Assembly: GCF_026191185.1 (NCBI RefSeq)
Contig: NZ_JAPHOV010000001.1
Coordinates: 1,607,001 to 1,671,000 of the forward strand
Length of the DNA: 64,000 nucleotides
Origin: Legionella sp. PATHC032
GTDB lineage: Bacteria > Pseudomonadota > Gammaproteobacteria > Legionellales > Legionellaceae
Direction of reading: 5' to 3'
Below, piece by piece: positions 9,088-18,457 of this stretch. The notes under the pieces are model-generated. The model did no database searches. It had not been told where the DNA came from and worked only from the letters and a program-made list of their open reading frames with translations. Position numbers and translations under genes: made by a program. Position 1 is the first letter of the stretch. Each line of letters starts with the position of its first letter.

Positions 9088-10186
9088 ATCAAATTTAGTA
9101 ATGAGCGAATTAATCCGTTATTCTCAACAAATCAAGATGGAAGAAATTGGATTAGACGGACAGGAAAAACTTAAAAATTCTCGAGTATTATGCATTGGAC
9201 TTGGCGGTTTAGGTTCTCCTCTCTTACTTTACCTTGCTGCAGCAGGTGTCGGAGTGTTAGGAATTGTCGATGATGACATCATTGAATTAAGTAATTTGCA
9301 CAGGCAGATTCTTTATAATCATACCCATATTAATAAAAAAAAGGCTGTTGCCGCAAAAAAGCAACTTCTGGTTATTAATCCCCTGATTCAAGTTAAATCT
9401 TACTCCAGAAGATTAACAGAAGATAATGCGGCTGAGTTAATTAGCCAGTATGACATTATTGCAGATGGAACCGATAATTTTTATACGCGCTATTTGATTC
9501 ATAGTATTTGCTTTGAGTTGGAAAAACCTTATGTTTATGCTAGTGCCTCACATTTTCACGGTTATTGCTCTATATTCCACAATAAACAAGATCCCTGCCT
9601 TCATTGCGTATTCCCGGTTTCCGTACACGATACCAATATGCCCAATTGTGAGGGAAGTGGTGTAATTGGTACTTTACCTGGGATGCTAGGTCTTATTCAG
9701 GCAACAGAAACAATCAAATGGATACTACAAATAGGGAATCCATTAAAAAAACGGTTACTTGCTATTAACATGCTAACCATGACCTTTAAGGACATCATTA
9801 TCTCAAAAAATCCTGAGTGTGAATTTTGTATGCAAAATCAGTCAATTAAGCAACTAATTAATCCCATCAATTGTCCAACTCAAAATGATCCAAGCCGTCA
9901 TAGAATAACTCTTGATGAATTTTATAAATTATTTACGGGCAGGAACAATATTCAGCTCATTGATGTTCGCAGTACAAAGGAACATCAAATACATAATATA
10001 GGAGGCTTGGTGCTTCCTTTGGATGAAGTGCCTCAGCGCTTACATGAACTGAACCCTAATCAGCCTGTTATTCTGTACTGCCAGTCAGGAAGACGAAGCA
10101 AGATGGCATTAGATATACTTCTCAAGTCTGGCTTTGCTTCTGTAAAATATTTAGAAAATGGTTTAAAGGGAATAACTACAGATTGA
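9068..10186 (+). CDS. thiF: ThiF/MoeB-type adenylyltransferase with C-terminal rhodanese domain
   Basis: 372 residues from ATG 9068; ATG 9080 or 9101 are also possible, the last aligning best with other ThiF/MoeB N-termini (ELIRYSQQIKMEEIG). The E1-like domain has the ATP-binding GLGGLGSPLLLYLAAAGVG, DGTDNFYTR, and zinc-ligand pairs CLHC and CEFC. The rhodanese domain (about 285-372) has the active-site loop YCQSGRRS. It adenylates the ThiS C-terminus and can relay persulfide sulfur to it. It could in principle also serve MoaD, but its place in the operon favours thiamine. Last gene; the stop is 18 nt from the convergent nuclease gene. Confidence 0.88.
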   Translation: MNPIMNKSNLVMSELIRYSQQIKMEEIGLDGQEKLKNSRVLCIGLGGLGSPLLLYLAAAGVGVLGIVDDDIIELSNLHRQILYNHTHINKKKAVAAKKQLLVINPLIQVKSYSRRLTEDNAAELISQYDIIADGTDNFYTRYLIHSICFELEKPYVYASASHFHGYCSIFHNKQDPCLHCVFPVSVHDTNMPNCEGSGVIGTLPGMLGLIQATETIKWILQIGNPLKKRLLAINMLTMTFKDIIISKNPECEFCMQNQSIKQLINPINCPTQNDPSRHRITLDEFYKLFTGRNNIQLIDVRSTKEHQIHNIGGLVLPLDEVPQRLHELNPNQPVILYCQSGRRSKMALDILLKSGFASVKYLENGLKGITTD

Positions 10187-10204
10187 TAATAATAAAGATG
10201 AAAT

Positions 10205-11038
10205 TTAGACTAGCTTGTTTTTACCTTCAGTAATATTATTTAGCAGATAAGCAAGCCGACACCCAGCCAGAAGTATCTGTTTTTCCGTAATATTTTGAGT
10301 ATTTAACTGATATTGCTTGCCGGGTACTTGATAAGCTGAAACCTTATAAACTTTAGTCAATGCCAATTGGTGTGAGGCATTAATCCATTGTTGCGGATTT
10401 TTTTCCTTACTGGCTGATTGGCAAGACCATTTCTTCTCCAATTGCTTCGCCTTATTTTTAATCTGAAAAAACTTGTCTTGACCAATCAGAATACCGCCAC
10501 CATTATCCCAATATTGATGCAAATTTTTCCCAATAGGATTTTTACCTAGCCGAAATAAATTTCCACCCAAATCACCATTAGGTAATTTTTTACTTATCTT
10601 TGTAACGGTATGCAAAGGCTGATGAATATCTCCAACCAGATGTACCAATATACGCAAGCTCAATTTTTTATCAGTAATACTCGCTTTATTGGAAGACAAC
10701 ACAGCAACTGCCTGATTAATTCCCCAGAGTGCATTGATCTCTGGCAGGGCTGGTAATGCTGTTTCATCCCTGGAAAAAGGAATATCGATGTAATGTAACG
10801 CATCAAACCAATGAACATCATGTGCTCTTATGGAGTCCAGCCAAGAAGCTGATTTTACAAAATTGACATTAGCCGATGTCTTCGATTTTGAATGGGAATA
10901 TAAATCACACATTTGCTTGGCTTGAGGTGTCAAATTATCGTATGCAATCTGGGCCACCAGTTGGTGCCCTATCGCGTTCCATGAATAACCTGCATGAGCT
11001 ATAAATAAAAAAAACAATACCAGTAAGTTTCTTATCAT
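10205..11038 (-). CDS. S1/P1-type zinc-dependent nuclease, exported
   Basis: 277 residues from ATG 11038, 2 nt after the tolB stop; the longer frame would run into tolB. The signal peptide (LLVLFFLFIAHAGYS) is followed by Trp at the mature N-terminus (SWNAIGHQ), which ligates zinc in this family. Further ligand motifs: HYIDIPFS, LVHLVGDIHQPLHT, GDLGGN and NLHQYWDNG. Such enzymes cut single-stranded DNA and RNA and remove 3'-phosphates, here probably in the periplasm or outside. Likely co-transcribed from the tol operon, in the slot usually held by pal. A role in nucleotide scavenging is inference. Confidence 0.9.
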   Translation of the reverse strand: MIRNLLVLFFLFIAHAGYSWNAIGHQLVAQIAYDNLTPQAKQMCDLYSHSKSKTSANVNFVKSASWLDSIRAHDVHWFDALHYIDIPFSRDETALPALPEINALWGINQAVAVLSSNKASITDKKLSLRILVHLVGDIHQPLHTVTKISKKLPNGDLGGNLFRLGKNPIGKNLHQYWDNGGGILIGQDKFFQIKNKAKQLEKKWSCQSASKEKNPQQWINASHQLALTKVYKVSAYQVPGKQYQLNTQNITEKQILLAGCRLAYLLNNITEGKNKLV

Positions 11039-11040
11039 TT

Positions 11041-12300
11041 TTAACTCAGGTAAGGGGACCAAGCCGGCTCTTGAACATCTCCTTCACGAGCAGGAAGTCT
11101 CATTCTAATTCTTCCGTCAATCGACACAATGCCTAAAACCCCTCTGTCCTGATAACGAGTAGCATACAGCACTAAACGACTATTTGGAGAGACTGATGGC
11201 GATTCATCAAGGCCAGAAAAGGTTAAATTGGAAATCGGACCGCCACCTGTATTTTGTACACCAATATTAAATTGTCTGTCTTCTCTGTGCAGCATGACGA
11301 TATGCTTCATATCTGGAGTGTATGAGGCACGGGCATTATAATTCCCTTCGAAAGTGACCCGACTTATTTGGCCATCAGCCAATGATAAGCGGTACACTTG
11401 CGGTGAGCCCCCCCTCCCTGAAGTGAATAACAAACTGCGACCATCAGGAGAATAACGTGGTTCTGTATCGATAGAGTTACCAAAAGTCAGCTGTTTCATA
11501 GTACCACTGCTCAAATCAACATCGTAAATTTTGGGTGTGCCGCTTTTCGATAGTACAACTGCCAGATGACGACCGTCAGGTGACCACGCGGGAGCCCCAT
11601 TAATTCCTGGGAAACTCGTAATTAAGCGACGCTGCCCTGTTTCAACTGAGACGGTAAAAATTTCAGCTTTTTTCTTTTCAAAAGAAACATAGGATATCGA
11701 TTTTCCATTGGGTGACCAGGAAGGTGACATAATAGGTTCTGAAGAAACAAGTAAGCTTTGGGGATTATGTCCATCCGCATCTGCAACCTCCAGGGAGTAG
11801 CGAGACCTTCCACCACTTCTTTGCACTGAAATATAAGCTATCCTGGTGGAGAATATCCCCCTTTCCCCAGTCAGTTTTTGGTATACCTCATCACTAATAT
11901 GATGAGCTAAAGCTCTTACTTGATTGGCATTGATCTGAAAGGTTTTTGTCAACAAAATATTGCCATTGGCTACGGCATCAGCCAAAGTAAAACTCACTTC
12001 AATCCGATTCCCAACTTGATTAACTCGGCCAGTGACTACACTGTCAGCGCCAAGTTGGCGTAATGTGCCCACGGAAGATTGAGAGTTCGCACCTTGTGGT
12101 CCAGAGATAATTTTAAATTGTCCTGATATAGTCAAATCATTCTCTATGACATTCCCTATTTCTTTAGCCGCCGCGTCTGAGCCAAAAGAATTGATGGCTA
12201 TTGGCAGGGCTGAATTAATTCCTTGAGTTAGTTCCAAATCAAGAGCAATCACTTGACCAGTAAATAACAGCAAGAAAAGTGAAATAATTCGATTGAACAC
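11041..12300 (-). CDS. tolB: Tol-Pal system periplasmic protein TolB
   Basis: 419 residues with a signal peptide ([15 protein letters not shown]). N-terminal D1 domain ([10 protein letters not shown]), then a six-bladed beta-propeller from about residue 160 with repeated [42 protein letters not shown] elements. It binds Pal and the TolA C-terminus during outer-membrane constriction at division. Five nt after tolA. The pal gene that normally follows is not here. Confidence 0.97.
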   Translation of the reverse strand: MFNRIISLFLLLFTGQVIALDLELTQGINSALPIAINSFGSDAAAKEIGNVIENDLTISGQFKIISGPQGANSQSSVGTLRQLGADSVVTGRVNQVGNRIEVSFTLADAVANGNILLTKTFQINANQVRALAHHISDEVYQKLTGERGIFSTRIAYISVQRSGGRSRYSLEVADADGHNPQSLLVSSEPIMSPSWSPNGKSISYVSFEKKKAEIFTVSVETGQRRLITSFPGINGAPAWSPDGRHLAVVLSKSGTPKIYDVDLSSGTMKQLTFGNSIDTEPRYSPDGRSLLFTSGRGGSPQVYRLSLADGQISRVTFEGNYNARASYTPDMKHIVMLHREDRQFNIGVQNTGGGPISNLTFSGLDESPSVSPNSRLVLYATRYQDRGVLGIVSIDGRIRMRLPAREGDVQEPAWSPYLS

Positions 12301-12305
12301 GAGCT

Positions 12306-13304
12306 TTACCCCCTAACTTGTTCTGGACGAACGGTTAAACTGATATCGCGAAACAAATTAAATGTTTCAACGTCTTTAGGCACGGGAAGTGGTGAAGCCT
12401 TGTATATTGCTGTTTGTGCTGACCTATCTAACAAAGGATCACCACTGCTTCGGGTTAAAGACACCTCCAGTACCGTCCCATCTGGAGCAAGGCGTATCCT
12501 GAATTGGCTCGACAGAGAACTGTCAACATTTTCAGGTAAAATCCAGTTGCGTCCGATCGCATTGACAATAAGTGCCTTGTATTTATCAACTTCACCAGCT
12601 ATTCGTGCTTGTCTTTCAGCATTTTGAGCTGCCTGTTGGGCAGCTGCCGCTTCTGCTTGTCTTTTTCTTTCCATCTCTGCTTTTTCTTGTTCAGCACGAG
12701 CTTTCTCTGCTTTCAGCTTTTCAGCCTTTGCTTGTTCTGCTTTAAGTTTCTCAGCTTTCTCTTTTTCTTCTTGTTTTTTCTTATTGAGCTCAGCAAGTTT
12801 TTTAGCTTCCAACTCCTGTTGTTTAGCCAATTTTTCATTTTGTTTTTTTAACTCTTCAATGCGTTTAGCTTCCAACGCTTTTTGCTCAGCCAATTCTTTT
12901 AACCGTTTTTTTTCTTCTTCAACTTGTTTTTTTCTGGCAATTGCAATTTTATTAGCTTCTTCTTTCAATCTTGCAATTTCTCGTTGCTCTTTGATTCTCT
13001 GCTGTTTTGCCGCCTCAGCTTGTCTTAATAATTCCTTTTGTCGGTTGAGCTCCGCTTTCTTTTGTTGTTCACGCTCTTGCTTCAAACGATTGACAGTTTT
13101 CATTATTTCTTTATTGTCGACACTGACCGCTTTTACTACTTCCTGCTGAGAAACACTGGGTTGCATCATACCAGGAGAATTTTTGGATTCCATGGTTAAC
13201 ACAGGCCTTTTGCTGCTATTATCCGTAAAAAGCAATACAAGTAAAAAAACATGAAGCATGACAGCAAAAAGGAATGCTTTTCTGTAGGTCAGATCAGTAA
13301 TCAT
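12306..13304 (-). CDS. tolA: TolA, energy-transducing membrane protein
   Basis: 332 residues. One N-terminal TM helix ([16 protein letters not shown]), a long Lys/Glu/Ala/Gln-rich coiled-coil domain II (about 65-235) and the C-terminal domain III ([30 protein letters not shown]). It spans the periplasm and links TolQR to TolB/Pal. It overlaps tolR by 4 bases. The low-complexity helix region produces long antisense open frames that I regard as spurious. Confidence 0.96.
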   Translation of the reverse strand: MITDLTYRKAFLFAVMLHVFLLVLLFTDNSSKRPVLTMESKNSPGMMQPSVSQQEVVKAVSVDNKEIMKTVNRLKQEREQQKKAELNRQKELLRQAEAAKQQRIKEQREIARLKEEANKIAIARKKQVEEEKKRLKELAEQKALEAKRIEELKKQNEKLAKQQELEAKKLAELNKKKQEEKEKAEKLKAEQAKAEKLKAEKARAEQEKAEMERKRQAEAAAAQQAAQNAERQARIAGEVDKYKALIVNAIGRNWILPENVDSSLSSQFRIRLAPDGTVLEVSLTRSSGDPLLDRSAQTAIYKASPLPVPKDVETFNLFRDISLTVRPEQVRG

Positions 13305-13756
13305 GCTTGCCCCTCTTCACCAGACTGGGAGTCAGTAAGCAATCCGACTTGCTCCGCGCCCGCCTGCTTTAAGAGCGCCATGGCTTGAACAACTTTCCCA
13401 TAAGCAACCCCTTGATCTCCCTTAACAAGCACATTAAGTTTTTGGCCAGACTGTTTGGCTAACTCCAGTTCTGCCGCAACTCGTACTAACAAAGCTTGAG
13501 CTTCAATAGGTTCTGCTGGTGTACTGCTAATATTCAAAAAATAGCTGCCTAATTGATTCACTGATACAATAATTGGCTCCCTGTCAGCAGCCTGTAAAGT
13601 TTGACTGGCTGCTTTGGGCAGATCTACTGTAACACCTTGGGTCAGCATAGGAGCAGTAATCATAAAAATAACCAGTAAAACCAACATAACATCAATGTAT
13701 GGCACTACATTAATTTCTGAGATTGGACGTTCACGATTGGCTTTAGATCGATTCAT
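13301..13756 (-). CDS. tolR: TolR, inner-membrane proton-channel subunit
   Basis: 151 residues of the ExbD/TolR family: cytoplasmic INVVPYIDVMLVLLVIFMITAPML single helix with the protonatable Asp (about residue 23), then a periplasmic domain (VLVKGDQGVAYGKVVQAM). With TolQ it converts proton-motive force into TolA movement. Eight nt after tolQ, ATGA overlap with tolA. Confidence 0.96.
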   Translation of the reverse strand: MNRSKANRERPISEINVVPYIDVMLVLLVIFMITAPMLTQGVTVDLPKAASQTLQAADREPIIVSVNQLGSYFLNISSTPAEPIEAQALLVRVAAELELAKQSGQKLNVLVKGDQGVAYGKVVQAMALLKQAGAEQVGLLTDSQSGEEGQA

Positions 13757-13764
13757 TTTAAGTC

Positions 13765-14442
13765 TTATCCTTTAGGTGAACCAGAAGTTTGTTGTTCAAT
13801 TAAAGAAATTAATTCTTCCTGAAATAAATCATATTTATTCAGCAAAGTATTGGCGCGTGTGGTATATCTGTTGTAGGCAATAACCGCTGGAATCGCGGTA
13901 AATAGCCCTAAAGCTGTAGCAACCAAAGCCTCTGAAATCCCAGGTGCCACCATTGCAATAGTCGCTTGCTGAGCATGTCCCAAAGCCTGAAATGATGTCA
14001 TTATACCCCAAACTGTGCCAAATAAACCCACATAGGGAGAAATAGATCCGACAGATGCAAAAAATGGTAAATGTTGCTCCAGTTTTTCTGCTTCTTTGGC
14101 ATGGCTTATCTGCATGACTCTTTGTATAGGCTCAATAGCCACTGTGCCTTGCTTTCTACAACGGACAAATTCTTTAAAACCAGCGTGAAAAATAGCAGCA
14201 ACTCCCTGTCTTTCATCGCTCTTGCTGTCTACATCAGCATATAGTTTGCTTAAGTCTCCGCAATCCCAAAATCTTCTGGTAAAAGCATCTGTCATTTGTT
14301 TTCTACGATTAAAGAACCATGCTCTTTGAAAGATTAATGTCCATGAAATTACCGAAGCAATTAATAATATCAGCATAACGGACTTTACTACCAAACCCGC
14401 TTGCATAAAATACATGAGTACATTTGCTTGATTAGCCACCAT
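13765..14442 (-). CDS. tolQ: TolQ, inner-membrane proton-channel subunit
   Basis: 225 residues, ExbB/TolQ family with three TM helices: KSVMLILLIASVISWTLIF, and the paired helices around ASVGSISPYVGLFGTVWGIM and ATALGLFTAIPAVIAYN. Five TolQ subunits around two TolR form the motor. 24 nt after ybgC, on the same strand. Confidence 0.96.
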   Translation of the reverse strand: MVANQANVLMYFMQAGLVVKSVMLILLIASVISWTLIFQRAWFFNRRKQMTDAFTRRFWDCGDLSKLYADVDSKSDERQGVAAIFHAGFKEFVRCRKQGTVAIEPIQRVMQISHAKEAEKLEQHLPFFASVGSISPYVGLFGTVWGIMTSFQALGHAQQATIAMVAPGISEALVATALGLFTAIPAVIAYNRYTTRANTLLNKYDLFQEELISLIEQQTSGSPKG

Positions 14443-14466
14443 TAATCTCCATACTGAAAGGTTTAG

Positions 14467-14862
14467 TTATTCATTTCTCATAATATTAGGTAGTCGCTTG
14501 GGTTTTAAATTTCTACCAACGCAAACTACTTGAACACTAGCCCTACAAATTAATTGTTTATGTTGATTAGATATCTCTTGATTAAATAGAAAACTACACG
14601 CTCTAAATTCTTTAATTTCTGTTTTAATTGTTAATTGATCATCTAACTTGGCCGGAAATATATAATTAATTGTAAGTTCATGAATAGCAAATAAAATATC
14701 TGATTTTTCGAATTCACTTAGAATTAAATTGTTTTGCCTTAATAATTCAGTTCGAGCTCTTTCCAAATAACAAAGGTAGTTAGCATGATAAACAATTCCC
14801 ATATAATCAACATCTTCTGCATAGACTCTAATGTTATGCTGATGATTTGATATAAGATTCAT
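14467..14862 (-). CDS. ybgC: YbgC-type acyl-CoA thioesterase (hot-dog fold)
   Basis: 131 residues. The N-terminal VYAEDVDYMGIVYHANYLCYLERARTE carries the catalytic Asp and hot-dog helix of 4-hydroxybenzoyl-CoA thioesterase-like YbgC proteins. Hydrolyses acyl-CoA or acyl-ACP thioesters in the cytoplasm. YbgC commonly opens the tol-pal operon, as here, between ruvB (3 nt upstream) and tolQ. Confidence 0.93.
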   Translation of the reverse strand: MNLISNHQHNIRVYAEDVDYMGIVYHANYLCYLERARTELLRQNNLILSEFEKSDILFAIHELTINYIFPAKLDDQLTIKTEIKEFRACSFLFNQEISNQHKQLICRASVQVVCVGRNLKPKRLPNIMRNE

Positions 14863-14865
14863 GTG

Positions 14866-15897
14866 TCATTCCTGTTCGATCGCACTAAAACCAAAATGTT
14901 GATAAGCTTTCGAAGTAGCTATTCTACCGCGAGGAGTGCGCATTAGAAAGCCTTGTTGTATTAAAAATGGCTCTAAAACATCCTCTATAGTTCCTTTTTC
15001 TTCACCAATAGCAGCCGCAATGCTATCTATGCCTACTGGACCGCCATTGAAGTGTTCTATCACTGCTAACAATAATTTTCTATCCATTAAATCGAATCCA
15101 TGCTGATCTACTTCAAGCATTTCCAATGCTTGTTGGGCCATATCAACAGTAATAATGCCATTTCCTTTCACTTCAGAATAATCCCTTACTCTTCTTAACA
15201 GGCGATTAGCTATGCGCGGTGTTCCTCTAGAACGTAATGCAATTTCTTTGGCTCCTTCGGGTTTTGTAGGGACACCAAGCAAATGCGCAGAGCGTGCTAC
15301 AATCCGGGTAAGCGAATCAACAGAGTAATATTCCAAACGTTGCACTATACCAAATCTATCCCTTAATGGCGAGGTAAGTAATCCTGCTCTTGTTGTAGCT
15401 CCAATTAATGTAAAAGGAGGTAACTCCAATTTAATAGATCGAGCTGCGGGCCCCTCTCCTATCATGATATCCAACTTATAATCTTCCATAGCCGGATAAA
15501 GAATTTCTTCTATAACAGGACTTAGTCTATGAATTTCGTCAATAAATAGTACATCATTTTGTTGTAAATTCGTCAATATAGCAGCAATATCACCTGCACG
15601 TTCGATCACCGGCCCAGAAGTTTGTCTGATATTAACTCCCATTTCGTGAGCTATGATATTTGCCAGGGTAGTTTTGCCAAGACCAGGTGGGCCAAAAATA
15701 AGAACATGGTCCAAAGGATCATTTCTCCTTTTTGCCGCATTGATAAATATCTGCATCTGTGAACTTACAGAATCTTGTCCTACGTATTCACTCAAACTAA
15801 GCGGCCTGATAGCTCTATCCATTGCTTCTTCTGAGACAATACTTTGACTACTGATTAGGCGATCACTTTCGAGCATAAGAGGTTTTGTTGGGTTCAT
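14866..15897 (-). CDS. ruvB: Holliday junction branch-migration helicase RuvB
   Basis: 343 residues. AAA+ motor: [10 protein letters not shown], Walker [10 protein letters not shown], Walker [10 protein letters not shown], sensor 1 LIGATTRAG, and the arginine-finger LRDRFGI. The C-terminal winged helix ends in [12 protein letters not shown]. It drives branch migration with RuvA; ruvA and ruvC are not adjacent here. First gene of the ruvB-ybgC-tolQRAB run. Confidence 0.97.
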   Translation of the reverse strand: MNPTKPLMLESDRLISSQSIVSEEAMDRAIRPLSLSEYVGQDSVSSQMQIFINAAKRRNDPLDHVLIFGPPGLGKTTLANIIAHEMGVNIRQTSGPVIERAGDIAAILTNLQQNDVLFIDEIHRLSPVIEEILYPAMEDYKLDIMIGEGPAARSIKLELPPFTLIGATTRAGLLTSPLRDRFGIVQRLEYYSVDSLTRIVARSAHLLGVPTKPEGAKEIALRSRGTPRIANRLLRRVRDYSEVKGNGIITVDMAQQALEMLEVDQHGFDLMDRKLLLAVIEHFNGGPVGIDSIAAAIGEEKGTIEDVLEPFLIQQGFLMRTPRGRIATSKAYQHFGFSAIEQE

Positions 15898-16022
15898 TCG
15901 AATGAAAGCATTTTAACATATGTTTATCTAATAGCAGATCTTTGTAAGCTTATTTATTTAATAATTAAATGGAATTGATTTCACGATTAAGGTTGATGAT
16001 GCTATAGGATATTAAAATGATA

Positions 16023-16586
16023 TTATACAGTGTGATTCTCACTCACAATATCCATCAGCTGTTTCCGAGCTCTAAATATACGTGAGCGTACAGTTCCTAT
16101 GGGACAATGCATTTCTTTTGCAATATCCTGATAAGTTTGTCCATCAAATATATGCAGACCATAACATAGTCGTAACTCTTCAGATAAACATGACATTGCT
16201 GCTTCTATTTGTTTTTCAAACTCTAATCCCATTATGTCTGACTCTGGGGAATTATATGGTGTAGAAAATTGTTCATCCACATACTGCATTTCTGAATCAA
16301 CATGAAAATTATTGGCGCGAAAAAAATTTTTAATAGTATTTTGAGTAATTTTATATAACCAGGTTGAAAACTGACTGCGCTCATTAAAATAAGGCAAATG
16401 CCTAAATACTTTGATAAGAACTTCCTGAGTCAAATCATTAACACTTGTCCAGTCATGCGTATAAAAATAAATCATTTGTCGAATTTTGCCCTGATAACGC
16501 TCAAACAGTTTATCATAGGCTAGTCCATTTCCTTTTTGAGCCAATTCAATTAGTGATTCATCGCTTAAAGAAGTCTCAATATTCAT
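16023..16586 (-). CDS. rpoE: ECF sigma factor of the RpoE/AlgU type
   Basis: 187 residues. Region 2 (DKLFERYQGKIRQMIYFYTHDWTSVNDLTQEVLIKVFRHLP, with NERSQFSTWLYKI) and region 4 (LRLCYGLHIFDGQTYQDIAKEMHCPIGTVRSRI) are complete. It directs RNA polymerase to envelope-stress promoters in relatives. No MucA/RseA-like anti-sigma gene follows: the next gene on this strand is ruvB after a 125-base gap. Confidence 0.93.
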   Translation of the reverse strand: MNIETSLSDESLIELAQKGNGLAYDKLFERYQGKIRQMIYFYTHDWTSVNDLTQEVLIKVFRHLPYFNERSQFSTWLYKITQNTIKNFFRANNFHVDSEMQYVDEQFSTPYNSPESDIMGLEFEKQIEAAMSCLSEELRLCYGLHIFDGQTYQDIAKEMHCPIGTVRSRIFRARKQLMDIVSENHTV

Positions 16587-16679
16587 AACTTCCTCATTAT
16601 TCCTTTGCTTGTTATTACGTTCGAATATGATAAAGTCTAATCAATGTCGTGGTGGATTTATTTTAATCATTATGTATTA

Positions 16680-17129
16680 TTATATACTATTTTTATTGCT
16701 GTTTAAGTGTAATAACCGTAATTGATCGGTAGGTATTTGATCATTAAATAGAATTAGCATCTGATTTTTTTTATCTGAGGATAGTTGGATAACTTGAAAT
16801 ATCATATTATGAACAAGGATTTTTAGTTCATCATAATGATGGGTAGTACCATCTATTGTTTCCAGTGACCACGTATGGTTTTGCAAATATTTGATTTCTT
16901 TAACTCTTTGGCAAGCAGTTTGGTTAGTTACGTCATTTATAAATTGAATAATGATAAGAAAAATTAAGCTCCCCTCTATCAACCCTGGTAAGGAAGAATA
17001 TAAAATCAATGCAATGGTGCACAAATAAAGAATTGCAATTAATCGAAGATATACCTTGGATTTCCCTGGTTTAATCACAGTTTCTGATGAATGATACAAT
17101 TTCAAGCAACTCTTTTTCGGGTTCCTCAT
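16680..17129 (-). CDS. YgfX/CptA-like small inner-membrane protein
   Basis: 149 residues, overlapping the end of sdhE by 59 bases if the ATG is used; a TTG start nearer the sdhE stop is possible. Short cytoplasmic lead (CLKLYHSSE), two adjacent TM helices (LRLIAILYLCTIALILY and LIEGSLIFLIIIQFI), then a soluble tail. The topology, length and position after sdhE match YgfX, although sequence identity is low. E. coli YgfX has been linked to toxin activity against MreB/FtsZ; whether that applies here is unknown. Confidence 0.7.
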   Translation of the reverse strand: MRNPKKSCLKLYHSSETVIKPGKSKVYLRLIAILYLCTIALILYSSLPGLIEGSLIFLIIIQFINDVTNQTACQRVKEIKYLQNHTWSLETIDGTTHHYDELKILVHNMIFQVIQLSSDKKNQMLILFNDQIPTDQLRLLHLNSNKNSI

Positions 17130-17310
17130 GTCCCATTAACCAGGCATATAAATTAGGGTCATTATGAGTTAATAGATTATCAAATGCTTTTAATTGATTT
17201 TCTGTAAGTCGATCAATCTCATTGGCTATGAATTTCTGTAAAACGAGATCAAGCTCTAGCATTCCTCGCCTGCATTTCCATAATAACCGTGATTTTTCTC
17301 TGTTGTCCAC
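17071..17310 (-). CDS. sdhE: FAD assembly factor SdhE
   Basis: 79 residues with the family motif RRGMLELDL (residues 14-22; the RGxxE flavinylation motif) and the helical LTHNDPNLYAWLMGHEEP segment. It promotes covalent attachment of FAD to succinate dehydrogenase SdhA. Followed by the overlapping ygfX-like gene and divergent from ygfZ, the same neighbourhood as in enterobacteria. Confidence 0.9.
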   Translation of the reverse strand: MDNREKSRLLWKCRRGMLELDLVLQKFIANEIDRLTENQLKAFDNLLTHNDPNLYAWLMGHEEPEKELLEIVSFIRNCD

Positions 17311-17436
17311 AATGGATTTCCTCTGTTAATTCACGATAAATACAAGATAATCCTAATTATTTAATAATGATATCTGCTTTTGAGCAGGGCAAATGATACA
17401 CTACTCTGCATTATAAACAACATTACTAATCTTGAT

Positions 17437-18426
17437 ATGAAAACTATTTTAGAATATTTAGTGAATAATAGGTCTTTAACAACATTCCGCACTATAGAGT
17501 CTGAATTATCACTAAATAGGCAGAAAAACTATCTTTTCGATTTATCTTACCTGGGAGTCATCGATTTGTTTGGAGACAAATCAACAGATTTTCTGCAAGG
17601 ACAATTAACTTGTGATTTACGATTGGTAACGAATACTTCAATAATTCAAGGGGCCCAATGTAATCTTAAAGGGAGAATTCTTTCTTTGTTGGATATTATC
17701 AATTGGCACGGTGTAAAATTAGTTCTACCCCAAGATTTGATTGAAGTAACTCAACATTCATTAAACAAAGCGGCACTGCTTTCGCGTGTTAAAATCACTG
17801 CAAATAATAGCTATAAAGTTTTAGGTTTTTATTTACAGCATGATAATGATCAAATACCACAGTTATTACCTTTACCCAACGAATTATATGCTCTATCTTA
17901 TTCGAGTCGTAGTTGTGTTTATCACTTAGGTAAAGGATTCTATATCTATTTAATTCATTCAGACTATTATGACAGTTTTTGCAAACCTTTTAATGAAAAC
18001 AATCAATTACTTGGTTCATTAACCTGGCATACCCTTAGATTGTTTGATAATCAAATTGATATATATCCAAACTCGAGAGGACTCTTTTTACCACATCGAA
18101 TTGGCCTGCATCGAACCTCATATATTAGTCTTGATAAAGGATGTTATAAGGGCCAGGAAATCATCGCAAGAACTCACTATAGAGCTACTCTTAAGCATGA
18201 ATTAAAGAAATTTGTTATTCAGACAGATAGCCAATTATATTCTGGACAAAAATTATTTAAATCGGATGAAAACACAGAGATTGGTGAATTAGTTGATTAT
18301 TCTATGCTTGGTCAAAATAGATATTTGGTTGCTGCAAGTATACTAAAAGAGAATTTTTCATATGCTTGTTTGGAAGGTGATCAATTTCCAATCCAATTGG
18401 AAGAAAAAATTGAGTTTGAATCTTGA
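17437..18426 (+). CDS. ygfZ: Folate-binding protein YgfZ (Fe-S cluster maintenance)
   Basis: 329 residues from ATG 17437; an open frame continues upstream only through a TTG at 17380, and no good ribosome site is seen for either. GcvT-like fold: FLQGQLTCDL near residue 60 and the diagnostic KGCYKGQEIIARTHYR motif (about 232-247) with its conserved Cys. YgfZ supports tetrahydrofolate-dependent assembly or repair of certain Fe-S enzymes such as MiaB. Its promoter region is shared with divergent sdhE. Confidence 0.9.
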   Translation: MKTILEYLVNNRSLTTFRTIESELSLNRQKNYLFDLSYLGVIDLFGDKSTDFLQGQLTCDLRLVTNTSIIQGAQCNLKGRILSLLDIINWHGVKLVLPQDLIEVTQHSLNKAALLSRVKITANNSYKVLGFYLQHDNDQIPQLLPLPNELYALSYSSRSCVYHLGKGFYIYLIHSDYYDSFCKPFNENNQLLGSLTWHTLRLFDNQIDIYPNSRGLFLPHRIGLHRTSYISLDKGCYKGQEIIARTHYRATLKHELKKFVIQTDSQLYSGQKLFKSDENTEIGELVDYSMLGQNRYLVAASILKENFSYACLEGDQFPIQLEEKIEFES

Positions 18427-18444
18427 AATTCAAGCTCAATTTTT
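18409..18444 (+). terminator. Bidirectional terminator between ygfZ and cytochrome b561
   Basis: ATTGAGTTTGAA (18409-18420) pairs with TTCAAGCTCAAT (18429-18440) with one mismatch. It is flanked by TTTT on the right and AAAAA on the left, so it can serve both convergent genes. The stem uses the last ygfZ codons. Confidence 0.75.
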
Positions 18445-18457
18445 CCAAATTAGAAAG

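Noticed and set aside
12609..13149. Long open frames antisense to tolA
   Set aside because: They come from the Lys/Glu/Ala-rich helix region, which read backwards gives Ser/Phe/Leu/Cys-rich frames. No ribosome sites, and tolA is certain.
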